Shown: positions 36,039-46,383 of the stretch, piece after piece
Layout of the letters: every line of letters starts with the position of its first letter
Position numbering within the stretch: the stretch's first letter is position 1
Origin: an uncultured Neomegalonema sp.
GTDB taxonomy: Bacteria > Pseudomonadota > Alphaproteobacteria > Rhodobacterales > Rhodobacteraceae
Assembly: GCA_937990185.1 (NCBI GenBank)
Contig: CALKBI010000005.1
Coordinates: 1-64,000, forward strand
Length of the DNA stretch: 64,000 nt
Reading direction: 5' to 3'
Notes under the pieces: generated by a model
Database searches by the model: none
What the model was told of the DNA's origin: nothing
The model's input: only the letters and a program-made list of their open reading frames with translations
Made by a program: the position numbers and the translations under genes

Positions 36039-36515
36039 ATGAGCGATTTCACACATTTTGATGCTGCGGGGAACGCAGTCATGGTCGATGTCTCAGAAAA
36101 AGAAGTGACATCGCGAACCGCCACAGCACGCGGCTCTGTGCTGATGAACCCTGAGACGCTGGCCATGATTGTCGCGGGCGATCACAAAAAAGGCGATGTT
36201 CTCGGCATTGCACGGCTTGCGGGAATCATGGGCGCAAAGCAGACGAGCACCCTGATTCCCCTCTGCCATCCGCTCGGGTTATCGAAAGTCACCGTCGATT
36301 TGGCCCCGGATGAGGCCATGACCCGCATCGAGATCGAGGCCACCGCCAAAGTCACCGGACAGACCGGCGTCGAGATGGAGGCTCTCACCGCCGTCTCGGT
36401 CGCAGCTCTCACTGTCTATGATATGTGCAAGGCCGTGGATAAAGGGATGCGGATCGAAGATATCCGTCTCGTCTTCAAGGATGGCGGGCGGTCTGGCCGC
36501 TTCGTAGCATCGTGA
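36039..36515 (+). CDS. moaC: cyclic pyranopterin monophosphate synthase MoaC
   Basis: Second step of molybdenum cofactor synthesis: converts the MoaA product to cyclic pyranopterin monophosphate. 158 residues, family length. Motifs: [79 protein letters not shown] (catalytic region) and the C-terminal [10 protein letters not shown]. The stop overlaps the moeA start in GTGA. The molybdoenzyme-type genes on the other side of the upstream gap fit a local Moco theme. Confidence 0.96.
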   Translation: MSDFTHFDAAGNAVMVDVSEKEVTSRTATARGSVLMNPETLAMIVAGDHKKGDVLGIARLAGIMGAKQTSTLIPLCHPLGLSKVTVDLAPDEAMTRIEIEATAKVTGQTGVEMEALTAVSVAALTVYDMCKAVDKGMRIEDIRLVFKDGGRSGRFVAS

Positions 36516-37708
36516 GTTTGCTTGCGGTTCCAGAAGTCCGCGCCAAAACGCTGGCGCTGATAAAGCCCGTCGGCTTGGAAATCATCGCCCTGACCGAAGC
36601 GCACGGCAGAATTCTCGCCGAAGACGTCATTGCCCGGCGGACTCAGCCGCCCTTTCCTGCCTCAGCAATGGATGGATATGCGGTCCGCGATGCTGAGGCC
36701 GAAATCGGCGCAACCTTTACCGTTATCGGTGAAGCCGCCGCCGGAACCCCCTTTCAAGGTGCTGTCTCGTCCGGTGAATGCGTCCGCATCTTTACCGGCG
36801 GCGTCGTTCCCGCCGGATTGGACCGCATTATGATCCAGGAAGATGTGACCCGCGAAGGCGATCAGATCACCCTCAGCGACACGCTTGACCCGCAAATGTA
36901 TGTCCGCCGCGCCGGATTGGACTTTGCCGAGGGCAACACACTGCTCCCTGCCCCGCGCCGCTTGACCCCCGAAGATATTGCCCTTCTCGCCGCCGCCGGA
37001 GTACCGCTGGTCAGCGTCTACCGCAAACCGCGCGTCGCGTTGCTCGCCACCGGAGACGAATTGGTCTTGCCGGGGGCCGCGACTGGTCCCGGAGAGATTG
37101 TATCCTCAAACAATTTTGGTCTTGCCGCCTTGGTGGAAAGCCTCGGGGCCGTCGCCGAAATCCTGCCCATCGCCGCAGATACAGAAGACTCCCTGCGCAC
37201 ACTCGCAGCCATGGGCGGACAAGCCGATTTGTTCATCACTTTGGGCGGGGCATCGGTCGGAGATCATGATCTAATCCGCCCTGCCCTGAAAGATGCAGGC
37301 TTGACGCTCGATCTCTACAAAATTGCGATGCGCCCCGGAAAGCCCTTTATGGCAGGCCGATTAGGACAAACCCCCATGCTCGGCCTGCCCGGAAATCCGG
37401 TTTCGGCGATGGTATGCGGACGCCTGTTCGTCGCCCCCGCGATAGAGGCTTTATCCGGCCTTCCACCGGCAGACCCCAAGACAATCACCGCTACGCTCGC
37501 CTGCGACCTAGGACAGAATGGACCGCGAGAACATTACATGCGAGCGCGTATCGAATCCAAAGACGGCGTGTTGTTTTGCACACCGTTCGACAGCCAAGAC
37601 AGCTCACGGCTCTCGCTGCTCTCCCAGGCAAATGCCCTCGCCATCAGACCCGTCTCCGCACCCCCTGCTCAGGCCGGAGACTCGATTACCGTGATGATGT
37701 TGGAGTAA
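36512..37708 (+). CDS. moeA: molybdopterin molybdotransferase MoeA
   Basis: Inserts molybdate into adenylylated molybdopterin, the last general Moco step. 398 residues, family length. Motifs: [53 protein letters not shown], and [20 protein letters not shown], then [30 protein letters not shown] (nucleotide/MPT site). The start is GTG at 36512, coupled to moaC by GTGA. A metallophosphoesterase gene starts 7 bp after the stop. Confidence 0.95.
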   Translation: MSLLAVPEVRAKTLALIKPVGLEIIALTEAHGRILAEDVIARRTQPPFPASAMDGYAVRDAEAEIGATFTVIGEAAAGTPFQGAVSSGECVRIFTGGVVPAGLDRIMIQEDVTREGDQITLSDTLDPQMYVRRAGLDFAEGNTLLPAPRRLTPEDIALLAAAGVPLVSVYRKPRVALLATGDELVLPGAATGPGEIVSSNNFGLAALVESLGAVAEILPIAADTEDSLRTLAAMGGQADLFITLGGASVGDHDLIRPALKDAGLTLDLYKIAMRPGKPFMAGRLGQTPMLGLPGNPVSAMVCGRLFVAPAIEALSGLPPADPKTITATLACDLGQNGPREHYMRARIESKDGVLFCTPFDSQDSSRLSLLSQANALAIRPVSAPPAQAGDSITVMMLE

Positions 37709-37715
37709 CCCGCCA

Positions 37716-38513
37716 ATGTCGAAAATCATCGTCTTCACTGACACCCACATGGCGATTAATCCGCGCAAAGGACGACCCGAGCCGAATGCAAGGCTCGCCG
37801 CCGGTCTGAAACACGTAGCGACTTTCAACGCGGATGCAGATTGCATTATTTTTTGCGGCGACCTGACCCATGAAGGCGACGCGCCGTCTTACGGCTTGCT
37901 GCAATCACGCCTGCAAGATGCCACTCTGCCAGTGCATCTGATGCTCGGGAACCACGATAACCGCGAAGCCTTCCGCGCGACTTTTCCTGATGTTCCGGTG
38001 GATGAAGGCGGGTTCATACAGCAGGTGATTGACCTGCCGGACCTGCGGCTCATCCTGCTCGATACCCTGTTCGGACCGCCTTATGAATACCCTGCATCCC
38101 ATGCCGGATATCTGTGCGAAGCCCGCCTTGCGTGGTTGGACCGGCAATTAACCCAAGCCGCCAATAAGCCCTGCTGCATCTTCATGCACCATCCGCCCCA
38201 TGACACGGGCTTTCCCGCGATGGATCAGATTAAACTCCGCAACGGTGATGAATTTTACGCTTGCATAGAGCGACACAGCAACGTCAAGCACCTGATCTGC
38301 GGCCATGTGCATCGAACAATTTCCGGCACACATCGCGGCCTGCCCTTCTCGGTGTTCAAAAGCACGGTTGGACAAATGCCGATGCAATTCACATCGCTCG
38401 ATTCAACGGTAGAAAACGACGAGCCTGCCGCCTATGGCATCGTTTTTTTCACCCCAGAAAGCACCCTCGTCCACACCGAGGACTACGAAATCAGCGGGTT
38501 AGAAACGGACTAA
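37716..38513 (+). CDS. class III metallophosphoesterase (CpdA/GpdQ-like)
   Basis: Dinuclear-metal phosphodiesterase, 265 residues. All calcineurin-type motifs are present: DTHM (D-x-H) at the N-terminus, FCGDLTHEGD, LMLGNHDNREAF, FMHHPPHDTGF and LICGHVHRTI. The family includes cAMP phosphodiesterase CpdA and glycerophosphodiesterase GpdQ; the substrate cannot be decided from sequence. It follows moeA by 7 bp and may be co-transcribed with it, and converges on the SDR gene 13 bp away. Confidence 0.9.
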   Translation: MSKIIVFTDTHMAINPRKGRPEPNARLAAGLKHVATFNADADCIIFCGDLTHEGDAPSYGLLQSRLQDATLPVHLMLGNHDNREAFRATFPDVPVDEGGFIQQVIDLPDLRLILLDTLFGPPYEYPASHAGYLCEARLAWLDRQLTQAANKPCCIFMHHPPHDTGFPAMDQIKLRNGDEFYACIERHSNVKHLICGHVHRTISGTHRGLPFSVFKSTVGQMPMQFTSLDSTVENDEPAAYGIVFFTPESTLVHTEDYEISGLETD

Positions 38514-38526
38514 TTCCAGAAAACCC

Positions 38527-39303
38527 TTACATCAACATCTGGGTATCGCCGCAAATGCTGAGGGATTGGCCGCTGGTTGTTCGGCCCCGCTCGCTGGCGA
38601 GGAACATGATTTGATCTGCGATTTGCCGCTGTGTGACATAACTGCGCATGGAGGTTTTCGACAGCGCATCGGCTTCGGCATCCGCAAAGGCCATACCGCG
38701 CCTTTGGGCTTTGGCTTCTATCACGCGGCGAATACGGTCTCCGGCAACAAGGCCGGGAAGAATGGCATTACAGCGGATGCCTTCCGGTCCGAGTTCGACA
38801 GCAAGAGATTTTGTCAGGCCGATCACACCCCATTTCGCCGCCGCATAAGGGGTCCGCATCCCAAAGCCAAGGCGACCGGCGGCGGAGCTGAGATTGATGA
38901 TGCTGGCATTGCTGGATTGTCGCAGATGAGGCAGAGCCGCTTGCACACAATTAAACTGACCCGTCAGACAGACATCAAGGCAACGGTCCCAGTCACCCGG
39001 ATCGACATCGCCGACCCCGGCAGTCGGTCCGGCAATGCCTGCATTATTGACCAAAACATCCAGCCCACCCATGCGCTCGGCGGCTTCACTGATAAAGCCT
39101 GCGATCACAGGGCGGTTGGTCACGTCTGCCAGCGCTGCGATGATGTCAGGATCGGTGTCACCGAGTGCGGCCACAGCAGCAGGGTCCACATCGCACACGG
39201 CTACCTGCGCGCCCTCTTCACGAAACGCGCGCGCTGTTTCCAATCCGATACCGGAAGCCCCGGCAGTGACAACAACGCGCAGTCCTGTGAGATTGAGATC
39301 CAT
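38527..39303 (-). CDS. short-chain dehydrogenase/reductase (SDR)
   Basis: NAD(P)-dependent oxidoreductase, classical SDR of 258 residues. The nucleotide site is TAGASGIGLETA, with VCDVDP after the second strand suggesting NAD preference (Asp). LVNNAGIAG, the active site INLSSAAGRLGFGMRTPYAAAKWGVIG (Ser, Tyr, Lys) and the C-terminal SGQSLSICGDTQ follow. The substrate is unknown. It lies 62 bp downstream of the regA-like gene on the same strand and could be co-transcribed. A CTGAAAG/CTTTCAG repeat (39319-39350) lies in the gap. Confidence 0.92.
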   Translation of the reverse strand: MDLNLTGLRVVVTAGASGIGLETARAFREEGAQVAVCDVDPAAVAALGDTDPDIIAALADVTNRPVIAGFISEAAERMGGLDVLVNNAGIAGPTAGVGDVDPGDWDRCLDVCLTGQFNCVQAALPHLRQSSNASIINLSSAAGRLGFGMRTPYAAAKWGVIGLTKSLAVELGPEGIRCNAILPGLVAGDRIRRVIEAKAQRRGMAFADAEADALSKTSMRSYVTQRQIADQIMFLASERGRTTSGQSLSICGDTQMLM

Positions 39304-39365
39304 GCGGCGACCCTTTTACTGAAAGCACCCCAACTTGAGAGCACTTTCAGAGTTTTGCAAGGGCG

Positions 39366-39923
39366 CTACCTCGGCGAACGCTTGGCCAGTATCCGTTGCA
39401 GCGTCCGCCGGTGCATGTTCAGGCGGCGTGCCGTCTCGCTGACATTGCGGTCGCATAATTCAAAGACACGCTGGATATGCTCCCAACGAATACGATCCGC
39501 TGACATGGGGTTTTCGGGAGGCGGCGGTTTGGCCTCTTTCGGAGCGCGCAAAGCGTTTTCGATGTCGTCAGCATCCGCGGGCTTCGACAGATAATCCACC
39601 GCCCCCGCTTTTACCGCCGCAACCGCCGAGGCAATCGCGCCATAGCCCGTCAGAATGACGATTTTTGCATCTTCGCGCGTATCCCGAAGGGCCTCGACCA
39701 CATCAAGCCCATTGCCGTCTTCCAACCGCAAATCCACAACGGCATAGGCTGGAGGCGTTGCTCGCCTTGCCGCCTCGATGCCTTCGGCAACGCTTTCGGC
39801 GAGGGTAACAATGAACCCCCGTCCTTCCATCGCCCGGGCGAGACGGTTGCGAAATGCCGCGTCGTCATCCACGATGAGCAAGCTGGGGTCGTCCCCGATG
39901 GGGAGCAGGTCTGGCATATCCAT
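39366..39923 (-). CDS. regA: RegA/PrrA/ActR response regulator
   Basis: Global redox response regulator, 185 residues. Receiver domain with acidic pair and phospho-Asp: LLIVDDDAAF, VVDLRLEDGNGLDVV, ILTGYGAIASAVAAVKAGAVDYLSKP. A Pro-rich hinge (KPPPPENP) leads to the strongly conserved Fis-type helix-turn-helix, VFELCDRNVSETARRLNMHRRTLQRIL. Family identity is very clear. Its kinase partner regB is encoded 8.3 kb away (29624-31033), on the same strand, with eight unrelated genes between, so the classical regB-senC-regA locus is split here. Confidence 0.95.
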   Translation of the reverse strand: MDMPDLLPIGDDPSLLIVDDDAAFRNRLARAMEGRGFIVTLAESVAEGIEAARRATPPAYAVVDLRLEDGNGLDVVEALRDTREDAKIVILTGYGAIASAVAAVKAGAVDYLSKPADADDIENALRAPKEAKPPPPENPMSADRIRWEHIQRVFELCDRNVSETARRLNMHRRTLQRILAKRSPR

Positions 39924-39957
39924 CCCGTATGTTTCTCCATAACCTTAGGATTCACAA

Positions 39958-40860
39958 GTGAATATGCAGCGGACTGATGTGTCTTCAAGCACCATTTCGA
40001 CACTTATTGCACCTGTGTTCGTGTTGCTGTGGAGTACAGGGTTTATCGGCGCGAAGTTCGGACTGCCTTATGCCGAGCCGCTGACGTTTCTGTCGATCCG
40101 ATTTGGAATCGTTGTTGCGCTTATGACGCTATGGGTTTTGGCGAGTCGGGCCGCATGGCCGACACGCCAGCAAAGCGGGGCCTTATTGATCGTCGGGGTC
40201 TTACTGCATGGCGTCTACCTTGGCGGGGTTTTCACCGCAATTTGGCTGGGGCTGGAGGCCGGGATTGCGGCGTTGATAGTCTGTATGCAGCCGATTTTGT
40301 CAGCTTTACTGGCGCGCACCATGCTGGGCGAGCGTATGACTGGGGTGCAATGGGCGGGTCTGTGCGTTGGATTGGCCGGGGCTATGCTCGTCGTGTCGCG
40401 CAAATTGGGCAGCGGTATCGGCGATTGGAGCGGCTTAGGGCTTTGTATCATCGGCCTTTTCGGTATTTCTATCGCGACAATTTACCAAAAAAAGCACTGT
40501 GCGGACGCGCCGATGCGCTCCGGAGCAGTGTTGCAGTATCTCGGGGCATTGGCATTGATTGCGCCGCTGGCCTTAATATTTGAAACCCGCGAGGTTTCAT
40601 GGACCGGAGAATTCCTGTTTGCCCTTGGATGGTTGGTAATTGTGCTCTCGCTCGGGGCGGTCGGCTTGCTCATGAGCCTGATCAAACGCGGTGAAGCCTC
40701 AAAAGTCGCGAGCCTATTCTTTCTGGTCCCGCCCTGCACCGCTTTGATGGCATGGGGATTATTCGGCGAGACATTGGGATTTTTGGCCACTCTCGGGGTC
40801 GCATTAACAGTTATCGGAGTGGCAATGGTAATGCGCGGGGGCCGTCCAGCGGATGCTTAG
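39958..40860 (+). CDS. EamA/DMT-family transporter
   Basis: Ten-helix drug/metabolite transporter, 300 residues, with two EamA repeats. The N-terminal VFVLLWSTGFIGAKFGLPYAEPLTFLSIRF is typical, as are EAGIAALIVCMQPILSALLARTMLGERM and, in the second half, SLIKRGEASKVASLFFLVPPCTALMAWGLFGE. The substrate is unknown. Start: GTG 39958 has AGGA seven bases upstream, better spaced than the ATG two codons later; both give the same protein. Divergent from regA, with 34 bp between starts. Confidence 0.92.
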   Translation: MNMQRTDVSSSTISTLIAPVFVLLWSTGFIGAKFGLPYAEPLTFLSIRFGIVVALMTLWVLASRAAWPTRQQSGALLIVGVLLHGVYLGGVFTAIWLGLEAGIAALIVCMQPILSALLARTMLGERMTGVQWAGLCVGLAGAMLVVSRKLGSGIGDWSGLGLCIIGLFGISIATIYQKKHCADAPMRSGAVLQYLGALALIAPLALIFETREVSWTGEFLFALGWLVIVLSLGAVGLLMSLIKRGEASKVASLFFLVPPCTALMAWGLFGETLGFLATLGVALTVIGVAMVMRGGRPADA

Positions 40861-40986
40861 AGGTTACTACGTCAATTTTTCAGCAAAATAGTGACCGCAG
40901 GTTCCTCCTCATTCCGCGCTCTTTCATTGACGATGATGCAGTGCAGCGGTATCCCTCGCGGCAAAACATTTGTCAGGATTCCGTAC

Positions 40987-41352
40987 ATGGATGCGTTTCT
41001 TCTGGAATATCTGCCGATCCTTATTTTTATGGGGATCGCTATCGCACTGGGTCTGGTCTTTATATTGGCCGCTGCGATTGCCGCGCCATCGAACCCTGAT
41101 GCAGAGAAAGTCTCGGCTTACGAGTGCGGATTCAACGCTTTCGATGATGCACGGATGAAGTTTGATGTGCGCTTTTACCTCGTGGCGATTCTGTTCATTA
41201 TCTTTGATCTTGAAGCGGCCTTCCTGTTTCCGTGGGCGGCTTCGTTTGGTCAAATCGGAATGTTCGGGTTTTGGTCGATGATGGTCTTCTTAGGCGTCCT
41301 GACGATTGGCTTTATCTACGAGTGGCGCAAAGGCGCGCTGGATTGGGAATAA
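40987..41352 (+). CDS. nuoA: NADH-quinone oxidoreductase subunit A
   Basis: Membrane subunit of respiratory complex I, 121 residues, three helices. Start ATG 40987 with AGGA eight bases upstream; the longer frame before it is not NuoA-like. Motifs: [44 protein letters not shown] (the conserved Cys loop and Glu helix) and the end [11 protein letters not shown]. First gene of nuoABCDE-x-F; nuoB begins 1 bp after the stop. Confidence 0.96.
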   Translation: MDAFLLEYLPILIFMGIAIALGLVFILAAAIAAPSNPDAEKVSAYECGFNAFDDARMKFDVRFYLVAILFIIFDLEAAFLFPWAASFGQIGMFGFWSMMVFLGVLTIGFIYEWRKGALDWE

Positions 41353-41353
41353 G

Positions 41354-41905
41354 ATGACTGAGTCCAACCTGATCTTGTCTCCTGCCGGTTCCACGGTGGC
41401 CGGACCCGATAAAGAAGTCATGACCAGCGCAATTTCCGCTGAATTGGCCGATAAAGGCTATCTGCTGACGAATGTTGAAGACCTCGTAAATTGGGGCCGC
41501 ACCGGATCGCTGATGTGGATGACATTCGGTCTGGCTTGCTGTGCCGTTGAGATGATGCACACATCCATGCCGCGCTATGATGTGGAGCGGTTTGGCTTTG
41601 CCCCCCGCGCCAGCCCGCGCCAGTCTGATGTGATGATCGTTGCAGGCACGTTGACCAATAAGATGGCTCCGGCGCTGCGTAAGGTCTACGACCAGATGCC
41701 GGAACCGCGTTATGTGATCTCGATGGGATCTTGTGCGAATGGCGGCGGCTACTACCACTATTCTTATTCAGTGGTGCGCGGCTGTGACCGGATCGTACCT
41801 GTTGATATTTACGTACCGGGATGCCCGCCGACAGCGGAAGCCCTGCTCTATGGTATCCTTCAATTGCAACGCAAGATTCGCCGTGTGGGGACTATTCAGC
41901 GATGA
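41354..41905 (+). CDS. nuoB: NADH-quinone oxidoreductase subunit B
   Basis: Peripheral-arm subunit holding the last cluster (N2) before quinone. 183 residues from ATG 41354. Cluster ligands and neighbours: [11 protein letters not shown] (tandem Cys), [64 protein letters not shown]. The 35-residue N-terminal extension is usual in alphaproteobacteria. The stop overlaps nuoC in ATGATGA. Confidence 0.97.
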   Translation: MTESNLILSPAGSTVAGPDKEVMTSAISAELADKGYLLTNVEDLVNWGRTGSLMWMTFGLACCAVEMMHTSMPRYDVERFGFAPRASPRQSDVMIVAGTLTNKMAPALRKVYDQMPEPRYVISMGSCANGGGYYHYSYSVVRGCDRIVPVDIYVPGCPPTAEALLYGILQLQRKIRRVGTIQR

Positions 41906-42528
41906 TGATTGATGTTGATGCCCTTGACGATCATGGCGATGCGATTGCCTCGGCACTCGAAGATGCGGTGCTGCGCTACGAAGTGACCGGCGGCGAGCTG
42001 ACATTGCACGTCCCTCACGACCGTATCATTCAAGTTATCCGCCATCTGAAAGATGAGGCGACGTACCAGTATAAATCCCTGATCGACATCACGGCTGTTG
42101 ATTACCCCGGTCGCGACCGGCGCTTTGATGTGGTTTATCACTTGCTCTCAATGCGCCAAAACCAGAGAATTCGTGTCAAAACAGCTCTGCGCGAAGGCGA
42201 AATTGCCTTGTCGATTATGGACGTCTTCCCTTGTGCCGATTGGTACGAGCGCGAGACCTTCGATATGTATGGTATCTTGTTCTCAGGACACCCGGATATG
42301 CGGCGTATCCTGACGGATTATGGCTTTCGCGGGTATCCGCTGCGCAAAGACTTCCCTGTCACGGGCTATGTCGAGCTGCGTTACGACGAAGAGGTCAAGC
42401 GCGTTGTCTATGAGCCGGTAAAGCTGGTGCAGGAAATGCGGTCTTTTGACTTCATGTCGCCATGGGAGGGTGCGGAATACATCCTTCCGGGCGATGAAAA
42501 GGCGGATGAAAAAGAGGGCGCGTCATGA
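41902..42528 (+). CDS. nuoC: NADH-quinone oxidoreductase subunit C
   Basis: 30-kDa type subunit, 208 residues, separate from NuoD (not the enterobacterial NuoCD fusion). The start ATG 41902 overlaps the nuoB stop; the longer upstream frame lies inside nuoB. The family signature is [43 protein letters not shown]. An acidic tail, [12 protein letters not shown], ends it. The stop overlaps nuoD (ATGA). Confidence 0.97.
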   Translation: MMIDVDALDDHGDAIASALEDAVLRYEVTGGELTLHVPHDRIIQVIRHLKDEATYQYKSLIDITAVDYPGRDRRFDVVYHLLSMRQNQRIRVKTALREGEIALSIMDVFPCADWYERETFDMYGILFSGHPDMRRILTDYGFRGYPLRKDFPVTGYVELRYDEEVKRVVYEPVKLVQEMRSFDFMSPWEGAEYILPGDEKADEKEGAS

Positions 42529-43745
42529 ACGAGATAACCCCGATTAGCCCCGTCAAAGACGGCGAAACCTCGATCCGCAATTTCAACATCAATTTCGGGC
42601 CACAGCACCCAGCGGCCCACGGCGTTCTACGCCTTGTGCTAGAGCTGGACGGCGAGGTTGTAGACCGGGTTGATCCCCATATCGGCCTGCTGCATCGCGG
42701 TACGGAAAAGCTGATCGAGCAGAAAACCTATCTGCAAGCCCTGCCCTATTTCGACCGGCTCGATTACGTCGCGCCGATGAACCAGGAACACGCCTATTGT
42801 CTGGCCATCGAGAAGATGCTGGACATTGGCGTTCCCTATCGCGCGTCGGTGATCCGGGTTCTTTATTCCGAGATTGGCCGCATCCTCTCGCATCTGTTGA
42901 ACGTGACCACGCAAGCGATGGATGTTGGCGCGCTGACTCCGCCTCTTTGGGGGTTTGAAGAGCGCGAAAAGCTGATGATTTTCTACGAGCGTGCGTGCGG
43001 CGCTCGGCTTCATGCCGCGTATTTCCGTCCCGGCGGTGTGCATCAAGACCTGCCAAGGGCTTTGCTGGATGATATCTGGCAATGGACCGAAGAGTTTCCA
43101 CAAGTCATTGACGATCTGGAAACACTGCTGACGGAAAACCGCATCTTTAAACAGCGCAATGTCGATATTGGCATTGTGACGCTGGATCAGTGCGAAGAAC
43201 TCGGGTTCTCGGGTGTGATGGTGCGCGGGTCCGGTGGGGCTTGGGACTTACGACGCTCCCAGCCTTATGAAAACTACAGCGATTATGATTTCCAAATTCC
43301 GGTCGGGAAGAACGGCGATTGTTACGACCGGTATTTGATCCGCATGTTGGAAATGCGCGAGTCGACCAAGATCATGCGCCAATGCCTTGAAAAGCTGGAT
43401 GATACGCTCGGTGATCCCGTCATGAGCCTTGACGGTAAGGTGACACCGCCCAAACGCGCGGAAATGAAAGGGTCGATGGAGGCGTTAATCCATCACTTCA
43501 AGCTCTATACCGAAGGCTTCAAAGTCCCTGCGGGCGAGACTTATGCTTGCGTCGAGGCTCCGAAAGGCGAGTTTGGCGTCTATATGATCAGCGATGGATC
43601 AAATAAGCCATATAAGCTGAAAATCCGCGCTCCGGGCTTTCCGCATCTGGCCGCGATGGATTTCATGTGCCGGGGGCATATGCTTGCTGATGTCAGTGCA
43701 ATCCTCGGCTCGCTGGATATCGTGTTCGGGGAAATTGACCGATGA
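42525..43745 (+). CDS. nuoD: NADH-quinone oxidoreductase subunit D
   Basis: 49-kDa type subunit forming the quinone pocket with NuoB, 406 residues. Motifs: [25 protein letters not shown] (quinone-site His loop), [31 protein letters not shown], and the C-terminal [35 protein letters not shown]. Length and ends are standard. After the stop, 79 bp run to nuoE; a 17-codon frame starts on the nuoD stop, but nothing supports it. Confidence 0.97.
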   Translation: MNEITPISPVKDGETSIRNFNINFGPQHPAAHGVLRLVLELDGEVVDRVDPHIGLLHRGTEKLIEQKTYLQALPYFDRLDYVAPMNQEHAYCLAIEKMLDIGVPYRASVIRVLYSEIGRILSHLLNVTTQAMDVGALTPPLWGFEEREKLMIFYERACGARLHAAYFRPGGVHQDLPRALLDDIWQWTEEFPQVIDDLETLLTENRIFKQRNVDIGIVTLDQCEELGFSGVMVRGSGGAWDLRRSQPYENYSDYDFQIPVGKNGDCYDRYLIRMLEMRESTKIMRQCLEKLDDTLGDPVMSLDGKVTPPKRAEMKGSMEALIHHFKLYTEGFKVPAGETYACVEAPKGEFGVYMISDGSNKPYKLKIRAPGFPHLAAMDFMCRGHMLADVSAILGSLDIVFGEIDR

Positions 43746-43824
43746 TTGATCTCACTTGCGAGCCAACCGTGGCCGACGCTGCGCGCCGCACATAACGCGC
43801 GAGACTTCCGAAGGATCGAGATAA

Positions 43825-44505
43825 ATGACAACACGACGCCTTGCTCCCGAAGCGGTTCAGCCGTCCAGCTTTGCATTTAATGCTGAAAATGCTGAATGGG
43901 CAAAAGGACAGATCGCGAAATTCCCTGAAGGCAGACAAGCTTCAGCGATTATTCCTTTGCTGTGGCGCGCGCAGGCACAAGAGGGTTGGCTGACGCGCAC
44001 AGCGATTGAAGGCGTCGCCGATATGCTGGATATGCCGCATATCCGGGCGTTGGAGGTGGCGACTTTCTACTTCATGTTCCAACTCGCGCCGACAGGTGAG
44101 AACGCGCATATTCAGGTATGCGGCACGACGACATGCATGATTTGCGGTGCAGAAGACCTTACAGCGCTGTGCGAAAAGCTGATTGGCCCGGCGCATACTG
44201 TCTCCGCAGACGGAAAACTGTCTTGGGAAGAAGTTGAATGCCTCGGGGCTTGTGCCAATGCGCCAATGGCCCAGATAGACAGTTGGGTTAAAGGCGGATT
44301 TCACTCGGATTATTACGAGGATTTGACGGTAGCGAGCTTTGAGACGCTTATCGAAGGATTTCGTAAAGGAGATTACCCCAAACCGGGTTCACAAACCGGG
44401 CGCTTTGCTTCTGAACCCATAGGCGGTGCAACGTCTTTGCTTGATGACAATACCGAAGCCGCGAATGCGTCGGTCGCAATTGCTATATCCGAAGGAGCCA
44501 CATAA
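43825..44505 (+). CDS. nuoE: NADH-quinone oxidoreductase subunit E
   Basis: Thioredoxin-like [2Fe-2S] subunit (cluster N1a), 226 residues. Ligand Cys are in [18 protein letters not shown] and [18 protein letters not shown]-terminal extension of about 45 residues after the core is typical in alphaproteobacteria. GAAGGA stands upstream of the ATG. The stop shares one base with the start of the following small membrane-protein gene (TAATG). Confidence 0.95.
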   Translation: MTTRRLAPEAVQPSSFAFNAENAEWAKGQIAKFPEGRQASAIIPLLWRAQAQEGWLTRTAIEGVADMLDMPHIRALEVATFYFMFQLAPTGENAHIQVCGTTTCMICGAEDLTALCEKLIGPAHTVSADGKLSWEEVECLGACANAPMAQIDSWVKGGFHSDYYEDLTVASFETLIEGFRKGDYPKPGSQTGRFASEPIGGATSLLDDNTEAANASVAIAISEGAT

Positions 44506-44768
44506 TGGCGAAACTCGATTCCCAATTAGAGCCGGGGCTAAGTATTTTCGATAGCCGCCGTCTTTTCTCTGATCGTGCAATCTGGACCTTTTTGTTTGTG
44601 GGTCTGGCTGTCGTCATCACCGTAATGACCGGCTTATGGGATCTTAAAGGGCATATGCTGGATGCCGGAGCCGGATATCGGTTTTTCGTCGTCTTGGTTA
44701 TTGCGCTTTATGGCGCTATTCTCGGGTGGATGATCTTTCCGCGAATTGGTCGTCTAAACGACCTTTAG
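44505..44768 (+). CDS. small two-helix membrane protein inside the nuo operon
   Basis: 87 residues, two membrane helices (AIWTFLFVGLAVVITVMTGLW and FFVVLVIALYGAILGWMIF) and a positively charged end, FPRIGRLNDL. I do not recognise the family; small unassigned genes between nuoE and nuoF are common in alphaproteobacteria. One-base overlap with nuoE implies translational coupling. A role in complex I assembly or as an accessory subunit is inference from position. Confidence 0.8.
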   Translation: MAKLDSQLEPGLSIFDSRRLFSDRAIWTFLFVGLAVVITVMTGLWDLKGHMLDAGAGYRFFVVLVIALYGAILGWMIFPRIGRLNDL

Positions 44769-44833
44769 AGTTTTTACGCACCTCGTTCTTGTACTATTCA
44801 TAACGTCCTTCGTCCGACCAAAGGAACATCGCT

Positions 44834-46144
44834 GTGAGCTTCGATTTTCTCACTGATAAAGACCGCATCTTCACGAACCTCTACGGGATGAAAGATCGTT
44901 CCCTCAAGGGCGTGAAAGCGCGTGGGCATTGGGACGGAACGGGGGCTATTCTTGGCAAGGGCCGGGATTGGATCGTTCAGGAAATGAAGGACTCCGGTTT
45001 GCGCGGGCGCGGCGGTGCGGGCTTTCCGACGGGCCTCAAATGGTCGTTCATGCCCAAAGAAAGCGATGGTCGCCCCCATTACCTCGTGGTCAATGCCGAC
45101 GAGTCCGAGCCGGGAACCTGCAAAGACCGTGAGATCATGCGGCATGATCCGCATACGCTGATTGAAGGCTGTTTGATTGCCAGTTTCGCGATGGGCGCAA
45201 ACGCTTGTTATATCTACATTCGCGGCGAATATGTACGCGAAAAAGAGGCGCTGCAACTAGCCATCGACGAAGCCTATGAAGACGGGCTGATTGGTAAAAA
45301 CGCCTGCGGCAGCGGCTTTGATTTTGACCTCTATCTATCTCACGGTGCGGGCGCATATATCTGCGGCGAAGAAACTGCGTTGCTGGAAAGCCTTGAGGGC
45401 AAAAAAGGAATGCCGCGCCTGAAACCGCCTTTCCCTGCAAATGCAGGACTTTATGGAAATCCGACAACGGTAAACAATGTCGAGTCGATTGCTGTTGTGC
45501 CGACAATCCTGCGGCGCGGGGCCGGTTGGTTTGCCAGTTTTGGCCGTGAACGCAATGCCGGAACCAAAGTTTTTGGGATTTCCGGTCATGTCGAGCGGCC
45601 TTGCGTGGTCGAAGAAGCCATGTCGATTCCGTTTCGTGAGTTGATCGACAAGCATTGTGGCGGTGTTCGTGGCGGGTGGGACAACCTCAAAGCCGTGATC
45701 CCCGGCGGGTCATCGGTTCCTTGCCTGACGATCGAGCAATGCGAAGACGTGCTCATGGACTTTGATGCGCTTTCTGCGCTGAAATCCGGTCTGGGCACGG
45801 CAGCGGTGATCGTAATGGATAAAGACACCGACATCATCAAAGCGATCTGGCGGCTTTCTAAATTCTACAAACATGAAAGTTGCGGCCAATGCACCCCATG
45901 CCGTGAGGGCACGGGTTGGATGATGCGTGTTATGGACCGTCTTGTAACCGGGGACGCTGCGATTGAAGAAATCGACATGCTTCAGGAAGTCACCAAACAA
46001 GTCGAAGGTCATACCATCTGCGCACTCGGAGATGCGGCGGCATGGCCGATTCAAGGTCTGATCCGTAATTTCCGGGGCGAGATCGAAGAACGCATCAAGG
46101 CGAAGCAGGTTGGGCGTGTAACCGCGGCGGTTGCTGCAGAGTAA
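44834..46144 (+). CDS. nuoF: NADH-quinone oxidoreductase subunit F
   Basis: NADH-binding flavoprotein subunit with FMN and cluster N3, 436 residues. The start is GTG at 44834 after AAAGGA. Motifs: [21 protein letters not shown] (NADH site), [21 protein letters not shown] (FMN), [30 protein letters not shown] and [16 protein letters not shown] (4Fe-4S ligands). The next expected gene, nuoG, is not there: 239 bp of AT-rich sequence lead to an unrelated small secreted protein. Confidence 0.97.
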   Translation: MSFDFLTDKDRIFTNLYGMKDRSLKGVKARGHWDGTGAILGKGRDWIVQEMKDSGLRGRGGAGFPTGLKWSFMPKESDGRPHYLVVNADESEPGTCKDREIMRHDPHTLIEGCLIASFAMGANACYIYIRGEYVREKEALQLAIDEAYEDGLIGKNACGSGFDFDLYLSHGAGAYICGEETALLESLEGKKGMPRLKPPFPANAGLYGNPTTVNNVESIAVVPTILRRGAGWFASFGRERNAGTKVFGISGHVERPCVVEEAMSIPFRELIDKHCGGVRGGWDNLKAVIPGGSSVPCLTIEQCEDVLMDFDALSALKSGLGTAAVIVMDKDTDIIKAIWRLSKFYKHESCGQCTPCREGTGWMMRVMDRLVTGDAAIEEIDMLQEVTKQVEGHTICALGDAAAWPIQGLIRNFRGEIEERIKAKQVGRVTAAVAAE

Positions 46145-46383
46145 ACCGCCAGATTCGTTGATCCGAAAAGTGGTTAACAGATCTTCATAATAGCTGCCAT
46201 ATTTTCGCCGTACATTGTAAATTTTGTTATTGATTTCAAGATACTATCAATTTTCATGGTATTTGAATATCTTAACCTGTACGAAGCAAATGCGCTGTAC
46301 TCTGTCCTTATAATGACTCGACAACAGTCCAGCGTGGAACTCTCGCGCCATGGATATCGGGGCAAATTGAGGAGTACGTTCTT

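Noticed and set aside
38566-39594. 342-codon open frame on the plus strand
   Set aside because: Antisense to both the SDR and regA; spans the gap between them and resembles no family.
43742-43795. 17-codon frame starting on the nuoD stop
   Set aside because: Too short, no family and no ribosome-binding evidence beyond the overlap.
46174-46365. 63-codon minus-strand frame after nuoF
   Set aside because: No ribosome-binding site, atypical composition, and it lies in the promoter region of the small secreted protein; also not a remnant of nuoG.
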